This document shows positions 8,103-16,733 of a DNA stretch of 64,000 bases, piece after piece. Made by a program: the position numbers and the translations under genes. Below the pieces are notes generated by a model. The model was given only the letters and a program-made list of their open reading frames with translations, had not been told where the DNA came from and did not search any database. Source of the DNA: an uncultured Granulosicoccus sp. (GTDB taxonomy: Bacteria; Pseudomonadota; Gammaproteobacteria; Granulosicoccales; Granulosicoccaceae); assembly GCA_947499955.1 (NCBI GenBank), contig CANMQI010000019.1, positions 39,951 to 103,950 of the forward strand, read 5' to 3'. Each line of letters starts with the position of its first letter. Within the stretch, counting starts at the first letter, position 1.

Positions 8103-8681
8103 TCAAAGCCAGTTCACATCATCGAACCCACGCTGCAGATACCCTCCTTTTTCAAAAGACGACCCTTCATATCCCAGAATCGACCAGACTTCGTGCTGGT
8201 TGTACAGACTTACTACAAGTCCGCCACGAACGGTCTGGAAGAACGCCTCGCCCGATATGGCTTCCAGAATGGCCACGCGATCCGTTTCCCATCCGGCCCC
8301 CACATAGGACTCGTGTCCATTGGCTCTGGCCATCTCGTCCAGACTGGCGATACCAGATTCGATCATGGCCTTGTAGTCCGCATCCTCTGCAGCCCTGGCG
8401 TCATGCCCCTTGACGGCGACCGCATAAAGCTCATCACCGAACCTGTCGTGCGGATAGATATCCCGCGCCATCTGGACCAGTGTTGCCATGGCCCCGGGCG
8501 ACAATGCCCTGGTTTCCAGTGCCCATGCAGCATTGCTGGCAGCCAGAAAGCCGTTGCCCAGCATCAGGCTGCCACTGATACCCAGCCCTCTCTTCAACAG
8601 CTGGCGGCGTGTCATTTTTCCAGCTTCCGGAACCTGTCTACGTACAAACTCTATGGTTTGATTATTATTTGTACCAACCAT
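8103..8681 (-). CDS. gluconate 2-dehydrogenase subunit 3-like, Tat signal
   Basis: 192 residues from an ATG preceded by a strong AGGAGG site. The N-terminus has a twin-arginine signal, TRRQLLKRG followed by a hydrophobic stretch and an A-x-A cut near AAWA. The rest resembles subunit 3 of membrane-associated GMC dehydrogenases: MARDIYPHDRFGDELYAVAV and a C-terminal segment with NQHEVWSILGYEG. Subunit 3 escorts the flavin subunit through the Tat system. A GTG two codons upstream (8687) is a weaker start. The gene lies between the VOC gene and the flavoprotein gene, all on the minus strand, consistent with one transcript from the monooxygenase promoter. Confidence 0.85.
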   Translation of the reverse strand: MVGTNNNQTIEFVRRQVPEAGKMTRRQLLKRGLGISGSLMLGNGFLAASNAAWALETRALSPGAMATLVQMARDIYPHDRFGDELYAVAVKGHDARAAEDADYKAMIESGIASLDEMARANGHESYVGAGWETDRVAILEAISGEAFFQTVRGGLVVSLYNQHEVWSILGYEGSSFEKGGYLQRGFDDVNWL

Positions 8682-8712
8682 GTTCACTCCTCCTGTTGTA
8701 ATAGGTATTGCT

Positions 8713-9108
8713 CTACTTGAAACGGCCGTAACGCTGCAGGACTTCTATGTCATAACCGTCGGGGTCCTTGATGAAGAAAAACCGGGCAAGTAGTGACCCC
8801 TCGTGATTGAACTCGACAATATCCCGAGGCGTCATACCCAGTTCTTTCAGACGAGCGTGTTCATCATCGAGATCGTCAACGCTCACTGCCAGATGACCAT
8901 AACCATTGCCCAATTCATATGGCACTTTCTGCCCCTTGTTCACCGTCAGTTCCAGCTCGAATTCCGTCTCATCACTTTTCAGGTACACCAGCGTGAACGT
9001 CTCGAAATCGAGCCTGTCGCATACGGCAAGATCGAAAGCCTGTGAATAGAAATCAAGCGATCGCTGCTCATCGAGCACGCGAATCATGGAATGAATTGCC
9101 TTTGCCAT
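8713..9108 (-). CDS. VOC superfamily (glyoxalase/dioxygenase fold) protein
   Basis: 131 residues with two beta-alpha-beta-beta-beta modules: IHSMIRVLDEQRSLDFYSQAF at the start and GHLAVSVDDLDDEHARL in the middle, ending with FFIKDPDGYDIEVLQR. Candidate metal ligands are His6, Glu near LELT, His of GHLAV and Glu of IEVLQ, the glyoxalase I arrangement. It could be a lactoylglutathione lyase or another VOC enzyme. It lies between the chaperonin gene and the GMC pair in the monooxygenase operon. A detoxification role for reactive carbonyls made during alkane or ketone oxidation is a reasonable guess, but not shown by sequence. Confidence 0.82.
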   Translation of the reverse strand: MAKAIHSMIRVLDEQRSLDFYSQAFDLAVCDRLDFETFTLVYLKSDETEFELELTVNKGQKVPYELGNGYGHLAVSVDDLDDEHARLKELGMTPRDIVEFNHEGSLLARFFFIKDPDGYDIEVLQRYGRFK

Positions 9109-9203
9109 AAGTTACTCTGATTTACCGGATATGCAAATTATCCAGATTTGAAGACTGCGAAAGCCATGTCCACTTCCGCACGTGTCTGCTATCGCGCTTC
9201 ATC

Positions 9204-10841
9204 TCAGGGACGCCCCAGGAGTTCGGCGCCACCACCCAGGGCCGGGCCTGCAGTAGGATCCGCTTCACCTTCAGCCAGATCGGCAATCAGTGTTTCCGTT
9301 GTCAGAATGAGCGTTGCCACGGAGGCTGCATTGACCAGAGCGCTGCTGGTCACTCTGACAGGATCGATGATGCCGGCAGCGAACATGTCGCTATATTCAC
9401 CGATGGATGCATCATATCCCTGCCCCAGCTCGGCCGCTGCGACATCGGCTTTCACCGACTCCGGATCTGCCCCTGCATTGAAGGCAATTCTCTCAAGTGG
9501 ACGGGTCAATACGGATTTCAACAACTCGATGCCGGTGCGTACATCGCCGGTATTGGCAGCCAGAGCGTCGTCCAGCACCGCACCGATCTGCGCCAGCGCC
9601 GTACCTCCGCCCGCCACCACCCCGTCTTCGGCAGCCGCCTGCACCGCACACAGCGAATCCTCGATCAGTTGAATCTTGCGCTTCTGTTCTACCGGTGTGA
9701 AACCGCCCACACTGATGACGGCCATGCCTCCCGACAACTTGGAGAGTCGTTCACGCAGTTTGTCCTGATCGATATTGGGCGGTGCGGCATCATGCTGTCG
9801 CTGCACCTGTGCACGTCTTGCCTTGATGGCAGCGGCATCACCATTGCCTCTGACAATGCTGGTGAACGACGAACTGGCGATAACCTTGTCGGCTCCACCC
9901 AACTGCTTCAGGGATACCGTGTCGATGGTCTTGCCCAGCCCTCGAGCCACGACCTCACCACCGGTCAGAATGGCCAGGTCATCCATCATGGCGGTACGCC
10001 AATGACCGTATTCCGGTGGGTGGACGATCAGGTACTTGCCCGCACCGCCATTGTCCATCAGCATCACCACCACGGACGGTGCAATCTCCTCGGCGATGAT
10101 CAACAGGGGACGGCCTTCCTTGTCGGCAAGTTCACGTGCCCGAGAGAGATCATTCGGATCGAGAATCTTGTGATCGGTCATCAGGATCAGTGGATTCTCG
10201 AGCACAGCCTCCATCTTCTCCTCGTTGGTCACCATGTGATGGGAGAGGTAGCCGCGATCGAAGGACATGCCTTCCACGACATCCAGCGTCGTGTCGACGG
10301 TGACGGAGTAATCGGCGCTGATCACCCCTTCTCGGCCCACTCGGTGATAGGCCTCGGCCACCAGTGCACCCAGTTCCGGGTTCGTGGCAGCAACCGTTGC
10401 AACCGCAGTCAGATACTCCGGCTTGTCATCACAGGCACGAGCGCTCTGCGCCAGCTCACTGACCACCTGTTTCACGGCAATATCGATACCCTTGCACAGA
10501 TCCACCGGCCTGACGCGGCCATCGGTGACGGCCACGCCTTTCTGAATCAGAGCGTTGGCCAGGACCATGGCCGTGGTGGTGCCATCCCCGGCCACCTCGT
10601 TGGTTTGCATCGACACTTCCCGTACAACCTGGGCTCCCATGTTCTCGAACCGGTCGGACAGCTCGATCTCTGTTGCGATAGAGACCCCGTCACGCGTGAT
10701 CACTGGAGTCCCTATGGGGCGGTCTACCATTGCATTGAGCCCTTTGGGCCCAAGTGTCGGCTCGACTGACGCTGCCAGTTGCGCCACCCCCTTTGCAAGT
10801 GCACGCCGTGCGTCGGAGCCGTGGAGAAGTAGCTTTGCCAT
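9204..10841 (-). CDS. GroEL-like chaperonin dedicated to the monooxygenase
   Basis: 545 residues of chaperonin-60 family, from MAKLLLHGSDARR, aligned to the GroEL N-terminus, through the ATP site PTLGPKGLNAM, the DGVSIA loop and AGDGTTTAMVLANAL. The C-terminus ends ALGGGAELLGRP rather than the Gly-Gly-Met repeats of housekeeping GroEL. No groES is adjacent. In mycobacterial mim and actinobacterial prm clusters a GroEL-like protein in the same position (MimG) is needed to fold the hydroxylase large subunit, and the same role is inferred here. The ATG at 10850 is an alternative start. It is transcribed with the coupling-protein gene 227 bp upstream. Confidence 0.92.
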   Translation of the reverse strand: MAKLLLHGSDARRALAKGVAQLAASVEPTLGPKGLNAMVDRPIGTPVITRDGVSIATEIELSDRFENMGAQVVREVSMQTNEVAGDGTTTAMVLANALIQKGVAVTDGRVRPVDLCKGIDIAVKQVVSELAQSARACDDKPEYLTAVATVAATNPELGALVAEAYHRVGREGVISADYSVTVDTTLDVVEGMSFDRGYLSHHMVTNEEKMEAVLENPLILMTDHKILDPNDLSRARELADKEGRPLLIIAEEIAPSVVVMLMDNGGAGKYLIVHPPEYGHWRTAMMDDLAILTGGEVVARGLGKTIDTVSLKQLGGADKVIASSSFTSIVRGNGDAAAIKARRAQVQRQHDAAPPNIDQDKLRERLSKLSGGMAVISVGGFTPVEQKRKIQLIEDSLCAVQAAAEDGVVAGGGTALAQIGAVLDDALAANTGDVRTGIELLKSVLTRPLERIAFNAGADPESVKADVAAAELGQGYDASIGEYSDMFAAGIIDPVRVTSSALVNAASVATLILTTETLIADLAEGEADPTAGPALGGGAELLGRP

Positions 10842-11068
10842 ACAATTCATTTGTCCTTGAAGGTGCTGGAACGATCTGGCAGTTCCTGAAATGGAGCCGG
10901 GTGCTGTCCCGGACTCCCTGATGTTTGAAGAGAGTGACAAACCCTCTGCTTGCCGCGGGCCGGAAGCCCCCTCACCAAGTGAGAGCGCCTGGCCGACGGC
11001 ATGCAGATGGCCTAACTCCTGTTGTCAACTCTGAAGTCTCTTTTTCCGGCCCACCCCTGGCCTGAAGC

Positions 11069-11440
11069 TCATTCGATGTACTCGAACATGTCCTCCATGT
11101 TGCCGTAGAGAATGATGGTGTTTTCATCGACCCGGACCATGCGCCCGTAGTGGGTGGATGTATTGACTTCAAAGGTCTCTGCGGTCATCTCCCGACCGAG
11201 AAATTCACCGATTTCATCCATCTTGAACACCAACTTGCCTTCACCATCGACACGGATGGTTGCCGGGTTATGGGTGATGGTGACCTTGGGGTCTTCATCC
11301 ATGAACTCGGCAATCGCTCGTGCCTCCACCGAATCGTTCATGGTCACACCGCATTGATGTGAGATGGTTTGATCAAACTGGATGTCTTTCATGGATTTGA
11401 AGACATTCTGGTTTGTCGAATTGCGCGCTGACTCTGACAT
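11069..11440 (-). CDS. prmD: propane monooxygenase coupling (regulatory) protein
   Basis: 123 residues, acidic and cofactor-free, of the MmoB/DmpM family. Recognisable elements are CGVTMNDSVEARAIAEFM, the NPATIRVDGEGKLVF strand pair and a C-terminal LYGNMEDMFEYIE. Such effector proteins bind the diiron hydroxylase and time electron and oxygen entry. The size (about 110-120 residues for relatives) fits. It starts with a GGGAG ribosome site and follows the beta-subunit gene by 18 bp, so the two are surely co-transcribed. The order alpha-reductase-beta-coupling is the signature of group-5 soluble diiron monooxygenases (prmABCD/mimABCD). Confidence 0.92.
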   Translation of the reverse strand: MSESARNSTNQNVFKSMKDIQFDQTISHQCGVTMNDSVEARAIAEFMDEDPKVTITHNPATIRVDGEGKLVFKMDEIGEFLGREMTAETFEVNTSTHYGRMVRVDENTIILYGNMEDMFEYIE

Positions 11441-11458
11441 TCGAAATACTCCCTGGAT

Positions 11459-12523
11459 TTAGCGGCTGAGGCCGAGTTCGTTCAAGATCTGATCTACGCG
11501 TTCATGCGAGATTGTCTTTACATCCTGAAATGAGACAGGTTTGGAATGTGCCTGAGACCAGACAGGTTGCAGGCTGTTGGCAGCCTTGTCCGCCAGAGCG
11601 CCATGCTTGTCCACCCAGGATTGAAAGACAGCCTTGTTATGCGCGCCATATTGCTCGTCATTGACCAGCAAATACATGAGATCGATCGTATTGGCCAGAT
11701 TGCGTTCGTAATCGGCCTCGGCAGCGGAGATGACGGCAGGCGTCAGAAAATCATTGTTCGCCGCAGCCGCCTGCATCAGAAAGCCAGAGCGGAACAGCTC
11801 ACCAACCAGTGGCTCGAAAATGATGTTGGTCGCGAAATACTGCTCCAGATAGTCCTCCGACCCCATGATGGATTCGACGGCCTCACGCGTACCTTGCCAG
11901 ATGGGATCTTCCAGCCAGCTCTTCTTGCCCAGCTCATCGTCCCAGCCGTCGATATCCATTCCGATTTCTGCCAGGAACAATGTGATGTCCTGGGACAAGC
12001 GCAGCTTGTACGATGAATTGGTCAGAGTTGCATTGTTGATCATCTGCGTATAGCCGTATCGCTGCGCCTGCATCAGCGAGGTACCCAGTCCGAACTCGGC
12101 ATGTTTCCAGGCCCCCATGTGCACTTGCAGGATCTTGTTCCAGGTCTTGTCGAACGCCTTGTGCGCACCTGCCTTTCGTGCATTGCTGACCACACCCTGC
12201 ACCATCGTCTCGATTCTTGCCTGACGCTGGTAATGGGTTCTTTCCCATTCCTGATCGGGTGCGCGGTATTCATGCCAGTTCGAGCTCTTGGCGGCCGTAT
12301 CGTCCTTGTGGTACGCACCTCCGCCCTTGCCGCCTTCGAACTCGATGATCCAGTTCTGAATCAGGTAGCGTTCCGGGTCCGGCTGGACGTCCACGGTCAC
12401 ATCTTCATAATGCGTCGCCCGCTTTCCTCGCGGCTCGAAGTAGTTGTATTTGCGGCTACCCGATCCGGCAAATGTTGCGGCTCCGGCGGCACCTGAGCCG
12501 ACTGAACTGGATGTTGCTACCAT
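11459..12523 (-). CDS. prmC: propane monooxygenase hydroxylase small (beta) subunit
   Basis: 354 residues of the ferritin-like fold of diiron monooxygenase beta chains, without the metal-binding ExxH pairs. Features include KYNYFEPRGKRATHYEDVTV near the N-terminus, a QPDPERYL segment, WEHERTHYQRQ-like helices and the C-terminal catalytic-complex contact region. ATG 12523 is chosen over GTG 12535 because GGAG lies at a suitable distance. The gene lies between the reductase and coupling genes, as in prm/mim operons. It forms the (alpha-beta)2 hydroxylase with the product of the gene at 13866-15530. Substrate cannot be deduced; propane, acetone or phenol are the known group-5 substrates. Confidence 0.92.
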   Translation of the reverse strand: MVATSSSVGSGAAGAATFAGSGSRKYNYFEPRGKRATHYEDVTVDVQPDPERYLIQNWIIEFEGGKGGGAYHKDDTAAKSSNWHEYRAPDQEWERTHYQRQARIETMVQGVVSNARKAGAHKAFDKTWNKILQVHMGAWKHAEFGLGTSLMQAQRYGYTQMINNATLTNSSYKLRLSQDITLFLAEIGMDIDGWDDELGKKSWLEDPIWQGTREAVESIMGSEDYLEQYFATNIIFEPLVGELFRSGFLMQAAAANNDFLTPAVISAAEADYERNLANTIDLMYLLVNDEQYGAHNKAVFQSWVDKHGALADKAANSLQPVWSQAHSKPVSFQDVKTISHERVDQILNELGLSR

Positions 12524-12692
12524 GATAATCTCCACTGGATATTGTTAAAGGTGACTAACCTGCGCCTCATCAGCAATGACGCATCTTCAAACAGGCTCTC
12601 CTCAGGAAAGTCTCCGTGAACAACACAGAGTTTCCTTGCTGAGAGTTCGGCGTCTTCGTAGATACTCCAGGCCAGGGACGAACACGTGTTTT

Positions 12693-13754
12693 CTAGTGAA
12701 CCGACGACGAACCCGATGTCGGTGTGAACTTGTCGAAGAAGATTCGATCGGTTTCAAAGTCGTTCATGAACAACACTGGCGTCAGTGCTTCGATCATGGG
12801 CGGCGGTCCGCAGGCATACACATCCCCTTCGCCCTGCACGTCCATTTCCTCCAGACGACGAGCGACCGTTTCATGGACAAAGCCTCGCTCGCCTTCCCAA
12901 CCTGAATCATCATCGGCATGACTGAGCACCGGAATGAATTCAACCAGGGGATACTCATCGGTCATGCTCTTTATCTCGTCGAGCATGATGAGATCGTTCT
13001 GAGTACGGGCGCCATAAAAAAACAGTACCGGTCTATCCTCGCCGCTACTGACCTGATCGTTGAGAATCGACCAGACCGGTGACATGCCGGAACCTGCACC
13101 AACCAGGATCACGGGACCTTCACGCTCCTCACGTCGGAAGCACATGCCGAACGGACCGGAAATGCTGACCGACGCCCCGACACTGATACCGCCCTCATCC
13201 AGTTCATTCGAGAAACGCCCATCCGGATACTTCTTGATGATGAAAGAGAGCTTCTGCGCTTCACTGGGCGGGTTGGCCATGGAAAAGGAGCGTGTGATCG
13301 TGTCGCCACCTGTCGTCGAGACAGTGATATCGACGTACTGGCCGGCCCAGAACTTCATCGGTGCATCGATTTCTATCTCGACTCCCCGGATGTCATGCGA
13401 CAAGGTTTTGAAATCGACGATCTTGCCTTCGTACTGCTTGACCGGAATGGACTTCGACAAGGCTTCTTCGTCAAAATTGAGCAGTTCGATTTCAATGTCG
13501 CTATAGGCCTTGGTACAACACATCAAGATGTGGCCACTCTCACGCTCGAAGTCATTCAATGCAAAGGTTGAATACTTGAGCAGTTCAGTCTCTCCATCGA
13601 GCTTTATGCATTTGCACGCGGAGCACTGCCCTTCCTTGCAACCGTGGGGCAAGGCAATACCCTGTCGAAAGGCGGCGTCGAGAATCGTCTCATCCTCCTG
13701 GACTTCAAAGTCCAGACCTACCGGTTCCAACCGAACGTTATAGACTTCACTCAT
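12693..13754 (-). CDS. prmB: propane monooxygenase reductase, [2Fe-2S]/FAD
   Basis: 353 residues. An N-terminal plant-type ferredoxin domain has the CKEGQCSACKC cluster motif and a fourth Cys in LMCC. The FAD domain has RSFSMANPP. The NAD(P)H domain has GAGSGMSPVWSIL and ends near IFFDKFTP. It moves electrons from NADH to the diiron hydroxylase. ATG 13754 has an AGGAG site and gives the usual N-terminus for this family (MSEVYNVRLEPVG). It is transcribed between the alpha and beta hydroxylase genes with gaps of 111 and 169 bp, the typical second place in prmABCD and mimABCD. Confidence 0.95.
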   Translation of the reverse strand: MSEVYNVRLEPVGLDFEVQEDETILDAAFRQGIALPHGCKEGQCSACKCIKLDGETELLKYSTFALNDFERESGHILMCCTKAYSDIEIELLNFDEEALSKSIPVKQYEGKIVDFKTLSHDIRGVEIEIDAPMKFWAGQYVDITVSTTGGDTITRSFSMANPPSEAQKLSFIIKKYPDGRFSNELDEGGISVGASVSISGPFGMCFRREEREGPVILVGAGSGMSPVWSILNDQVSSGEDRPVLFFYGARTQNDLIMLDEIKSMTDEYPLVEFIPVLSHADDDSGWEGERGFVHETVARRLEEMDVQGEGDVYACGPPPMIEALTPVLFMNDFETDRIFFDKFTPTSGSSSVH

Positions 13755-13865
13755 GTGTAGAAACTCCTGAAATCGAATACTCTGCAATTAGTGTTGTTTG
13801 CGATGTGGCTGCGCAATGAGCAGAGGAAAGATCGCCTCTGCCCATTGCCTGCAAGCAACGCGGTC

Positions 13866-15530
13866 TCAGTGACAGGGGTTGATGCTGAACCCGGCGCGGT
13901 AGTTCTCGATATGAGCGGCACGATCCGTGTCACTCATGCCCCGCAGGGTTTTCAGCGGCGATACCATCGTATGTCCTCTGACATGATCCAGAGTCCACAT
14001 GTCCTTGTCGTCAAAGCGCAGATGCGGCTGAGGCACCAGCGTCTTGCCATCTTCACGAACAAAATTGAGATCCTTGATGGTGTCTGCCAGATCCCAGCCG
14101 TCGTAGAGTGTTTCCCACTCGCGCTTGCCGGAGAACTTGCCCATCGCCGGAGTCGGCCGCCCCTGAAATTCATCGGAGAAGGCCTCTACCGCTGTCCAGC
14201 GATCCAGTTCGTGAGCGAAGGTGTGCAGCTCACCATCAATCGTATCGACCACCATGTCTTCCCGAATCAGGCAGGGAACCAGGCATGACCAGCAGCGATG
14301 CGGATAGACATAGCCGACTTCTTCGTTGAAGATGAGAATCTTCTCGCCAGGCACACTCAACTTCTCATACCATTTCCAGTATTCGCCGAACTCGGCATAC
14401 CAGCCCGGGTATTTGTGTTCGAACCACTCGAAGTCCTTGTCGGTCTGAGCTTCGATTCTCCAGAAATTCACCGGCCAACCCACCGAGAAGAACTGCGCTA
14501 CCTTGTGTACATAGCGTTTTTCAACAATCCGCTTCCACGCTTCCTGCACATCATCGTGATGTACCTTCACGCCATACTTCTCCAGCGGCAGCATGTACGT
14601 GCGGTAGTAATCTTCAAATATCCATCGATGCCACATCTCTGCATAGGATTCCTTGTCCTTGTCTCGATTGGTGGTGCCGTACTCGATGAAAGTACCGACG
14701 GCAGCGTCGACAATGGCGTGGTTCTGCCAGAAGGCATAACGAAGATCGCGCTCGAGCAACAGATGATTGTCAGGCTCCTTCAGAGCAGCCATCAGCAAGG
14801 AGTGACCATTACCGATATGGCGACTCTCGTCAGACTGCACTGATAGAAAGACGGTGGGCAGTGCATAGTCACCATTACGTGCAGCCTCGGACGGCATGGC
14901 AACAAACAGGGTGTTGGTGAATGCGGTTTCAGCCACCACGGTCAGGTACATGCAGGCCGCCGTCATGGTGTCACCGGTGATGAAGCCTTCACCGAACTGC
15001 CGACCGATAGTGGTGGCATAGCACTTGCCGAACGCCTCTTCGGTGATATCGAAACCAGCTGGATCGATGTAGTTCTCCATGTACCACTTCTTCAGATTCA
15101 TCTGAATGGTGGAGTGCCGAAACTCATCGACCATCTGCATGGTGAACCCGGTCCGCAGCTCTTCACCGGGTGCCAGACGAGCCACCATGGCCATGGAACG
15201 AGCGGCTGAGATTTCCGGGAAGGGGATGATTGCCAGGAACAGCTTCATCCATTCGATCCAGCGTGGCTCCACATTTCGGAACATGTCACCGCGCAATGCC
15301 GCGTCGAGCGCACCATAGACCCGGTTGTCCTTCTCCTCTTCCATGGGGAAGTAGGAACGAAGAACCTGCTTCATCGGATCACGCGGCGCCTTGGTGATCT
15401 TGTAATCCGTCGGGTAGGTACTGGCCTCCTGGACATAGGTCGGGTTCCAACCCAGGTCCGCAATTTTCTTGGTCGCCTCGCCAACGGATATACCCCGTTG
15501 GGACGTAATCTTGTTTAGCGTGATCGCCAT
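13866..15530 (-). CDS. prmA: propane monooxygenase hydroxylase large (alpha) subunit
   Basis: 554 residues of the group-5 soluble diiron monooxygenase alpha subunit, which hydroxylates the substrate at a carboxylate-bridged di-iron centre. The two ExxH ligand pairs are E136-FR-H139 and E235-SR-H238. Family stretches such as RSYFPMEEEKDNRVYGA and GRQFGEGFITGD are near-identical to actinobacterial PrmA/MimA as I know them. ATG 15530 is placed by homology; the longer frame to 15626 lacks similarity. In the C-terminal YHS-like part the CW-x-C pair near residue 428 is present, but the later Cys pair expected in relatives is replaced (TFAHELDRWT). First gene of the operon, facing a 0.9-kb regulatory gap with TGTAAC repeats. 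Confidence 0.96.
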   Translation of the reverse strand: MAITLNKITSQRGISVGEATKKIADLGWNPTYVQEASTYPTDYKITKAPRDPMKQVLRSYFPMEEEKDNRVYGALDAALRGDMFRNVEPRWIEWMKLFLAIIPFPEISAARSMAMVARLAPGEELRTGFTMQMVDEFRHSTIQMNLKKWYMENYIDPAGFDITEEAFGKCYATTIGRQFGEGFITGDTMTAACMYLTVVAETAFTNTLFVAMPSEAARNGDYALPTVFLSVQSDESRHIGNGHSLLMAALKEPDNHLLLERDLRYAFWQNHAIVDAAVGTFIEYGTTNRDKDKESYAEMWHRWIFEDYYRTYMLPLEKYGVKVHHDDVQEAWKRIVEKRYVHKVAQFFSVGWPVNFWRIEAQTDKDFEWFEHKYPGWYAEFGEYWKWYEKLSVPGEKILIFNEEVGYVYPHRCWSCLVPCLIREDMVVDTIDGELHTFAHELDRWTAVEAFSDEFQGRPTPAMGKFSGKREWETLYDGWDLADTIKDLNFVREDGKTLVPQPHLRFDDKDMWTLDHVRGHTMVSPLKTLRGMSDTDRAAHIENYRAGFSINPCH

Positions 15531-15762
15531 AAGGCATCTCTCTCCTTCTGCTGAGTCCGTTAATGCAGGATTGATGGAAGCAGCTGTTGCTGCCGTGTCA
15601 TGCGACCTGAAGTACGCGCTTTTCATCGGTATCAGTAAGGGGCGATGATCTTGTCGCTCAGTTCACGACACTCACAATATGGAGGAATCAGTCTTGGCGC
15701 AACGGGGCTTTTCGAGCTTGAACAGCCGCGCCACTGGCACGATATCCACAGGCTGTAAACCC

Positions 15763-15965
15763 TGTGTAACAGCATGTGTAACGATACGTTACAGCGTGAA
15801 TCTTTCTGAAACAGTTTTCAGATCATGTCGATCAGTGTGTAACGGTTTTTGGTGCCTTGCTTGTAGTTTCATAAGATTTTCACAGGACCATAAACAACAT
15901 TACAGACTGTCCATGTCTTGTTCTTACGATGAGAGGACGGCGATTACCTGCCAATCAGTTACACA
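15763..15965. promoter_or_regulatory. TGTGTAAC half-site cluster (putative activator binding region)
   Basis: TGTGTAAC occurs at 15763-15770, 15775-15782 and 15836-15843, and its complement GTTACACA at 15958-15965. The second copy is part of a perfect 7-bp inverted repeat, TGTAACG-ATA-CGTTACA (15777-15793). The cluster begins 233 bp upstream of the prmA start, at enhancer distance, and could also serve the plus-strand genes. The AcoR-type protein encoded at 18972-21029 is the obvious candidate ligand; this is inference. Confidence 0.55.
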
Positions 15966-16255
15966 ATTCTTCCTGCAGCACTCATACGATCACACTCTGC
16001 AATGCTGTCCCCTGCATGAGTTGAATACCCGAAAGACTCTGACTGACATCCATCCAAGGGCACAGTTGCATTGAAAGAAAACCGGGTGAAACCGGATAAT
16101 CTGCATTTAGCCCTTCACGAAAGACGATGTTTCGTATAGTCTCTGGCCAAAGCCGTCACAGGACTTGTTCGCTCTCAGGCAGAAACAGCCCCTCAGGCAG
16201 TATCGATTCCTCATCCTTGCAATGGATGAAGCACTGACGAATCCTGCGTCGATGT

Positions 16256-16271
16256 TGGGCACTGCATTGCT
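16256..16271 (+). promoter_or_regulatory. sigma54-type -24/-12 candidate
   Basis: TGGGCACTGCATTGCT has the invariant GG and GC separated by exactly 10 bases, with TTGCT at -12, as in sigma54 promoters. The -24 side lacks the CACG continuation. It lies about 190 bp upstream of the gene at 16454 on the same strand. The adjacent regulator has lost its sigma54-contact loop, so this match may be fortuitous. Confidence 0.3.
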
Positions 16272-16453
16272 GATTGTCCGACGTTGACTGGTTTGACGAT
16301 ATCGGCGCTCATGATGCCCCCCGAGCAGAAGCCTCGCCGGGAACAGGCAGCGACGCGTCGGGGACACAGCTGACAAGCCGACCATCATCACGATGATCGT
16401 TCTGCACCCACTGGCGTTCAGACCGGGTGCCTGACACTGAAAGGAATGGAACC

Positions 16454-16732
16454 ATGCCTGGCAGACCTGATGCGATAGAAAGCCTTCTCATTCAGCGTTT
16501 GGAGCTGGTCGGCAAGTTGTCACAGGCAACAGCCGAGCACATGCGCATACTGCAGATGAGTCGCGGTATTGATGTTCTATTGATGAAGCAACCCGAGTCC
16601 CCGGATACCTGCCAGGACAGATCGGAGACCGACAACCGCATTGCCGATAGTCAGGCAGCCATCGACTCACTGGAATCCAGTCTTGCAGTAATAGACAAGA
16701 GTATCGAATCAATCATGAATACGGAGGTGTAA
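16454..16732 (+). CDS. small coiled-coil protein of unknown function
   Basis: 92 residues, not recognised. ATG 16454 follows an AAAGGA ribosome site. Most of the chain is predicted helix with heptad-like hydrophobics: AIESLLIQRLELVGKLSQAT at the start and SQAAIDSLESSLAVIDKSIESI at the end, linked by a short polar segment. The pattern suggests a two-helix coiled coil or helical hairpin that oligomerises or docks on a partner. It is followed after one base by the beta-propeller gene, so the two are co-translated and possibly form a complex. There is no signal peptide or membrane segment. Confidence 0.65.
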   Translation: MPGRPDAIESLLIQRLELVGKLSQATAEHMRILQMSRGIDVLLMKQPESPDTCQDRSETDNRIADSQAAIDSLESSLAVIDKSIESIMNTEV

Positions 16733-16733
16733 G

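Larger units (their letters stand above)
15531..16453. other. 0.9-kb divergent regulatory gap
   Basis: No credible gene lies here; frames in the interval lack ribosome sites and similarity. It separates prmA from the plus-strand unknown genes and is more AT-rich around 15770-16100. It holds the TGTAAC half-site cluster and one sigma54-like element, given separately. A strict GG-N10-GC search by eye on the minus strand between 15531 and about 15870 found no sigma54 promoter for prmA. Confidence 0.7.

Noticed and set aside
9669..10769. Plus-strand open frame of 366 codons opposite groEL-like gene
   Set aside because: Antisense shadow of a highly conserved gene in GC-rich DNA; translation is His- and Gly-rich without any family resemblance.
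15531..15870. Sigma54 promoter for prmA
   Set aside because: Scanning the minus strand for GG-N10-GC gave only partial matches (for example TGGCGCG-N4-TTCA near 15715-15732), lacking the -12 GC.
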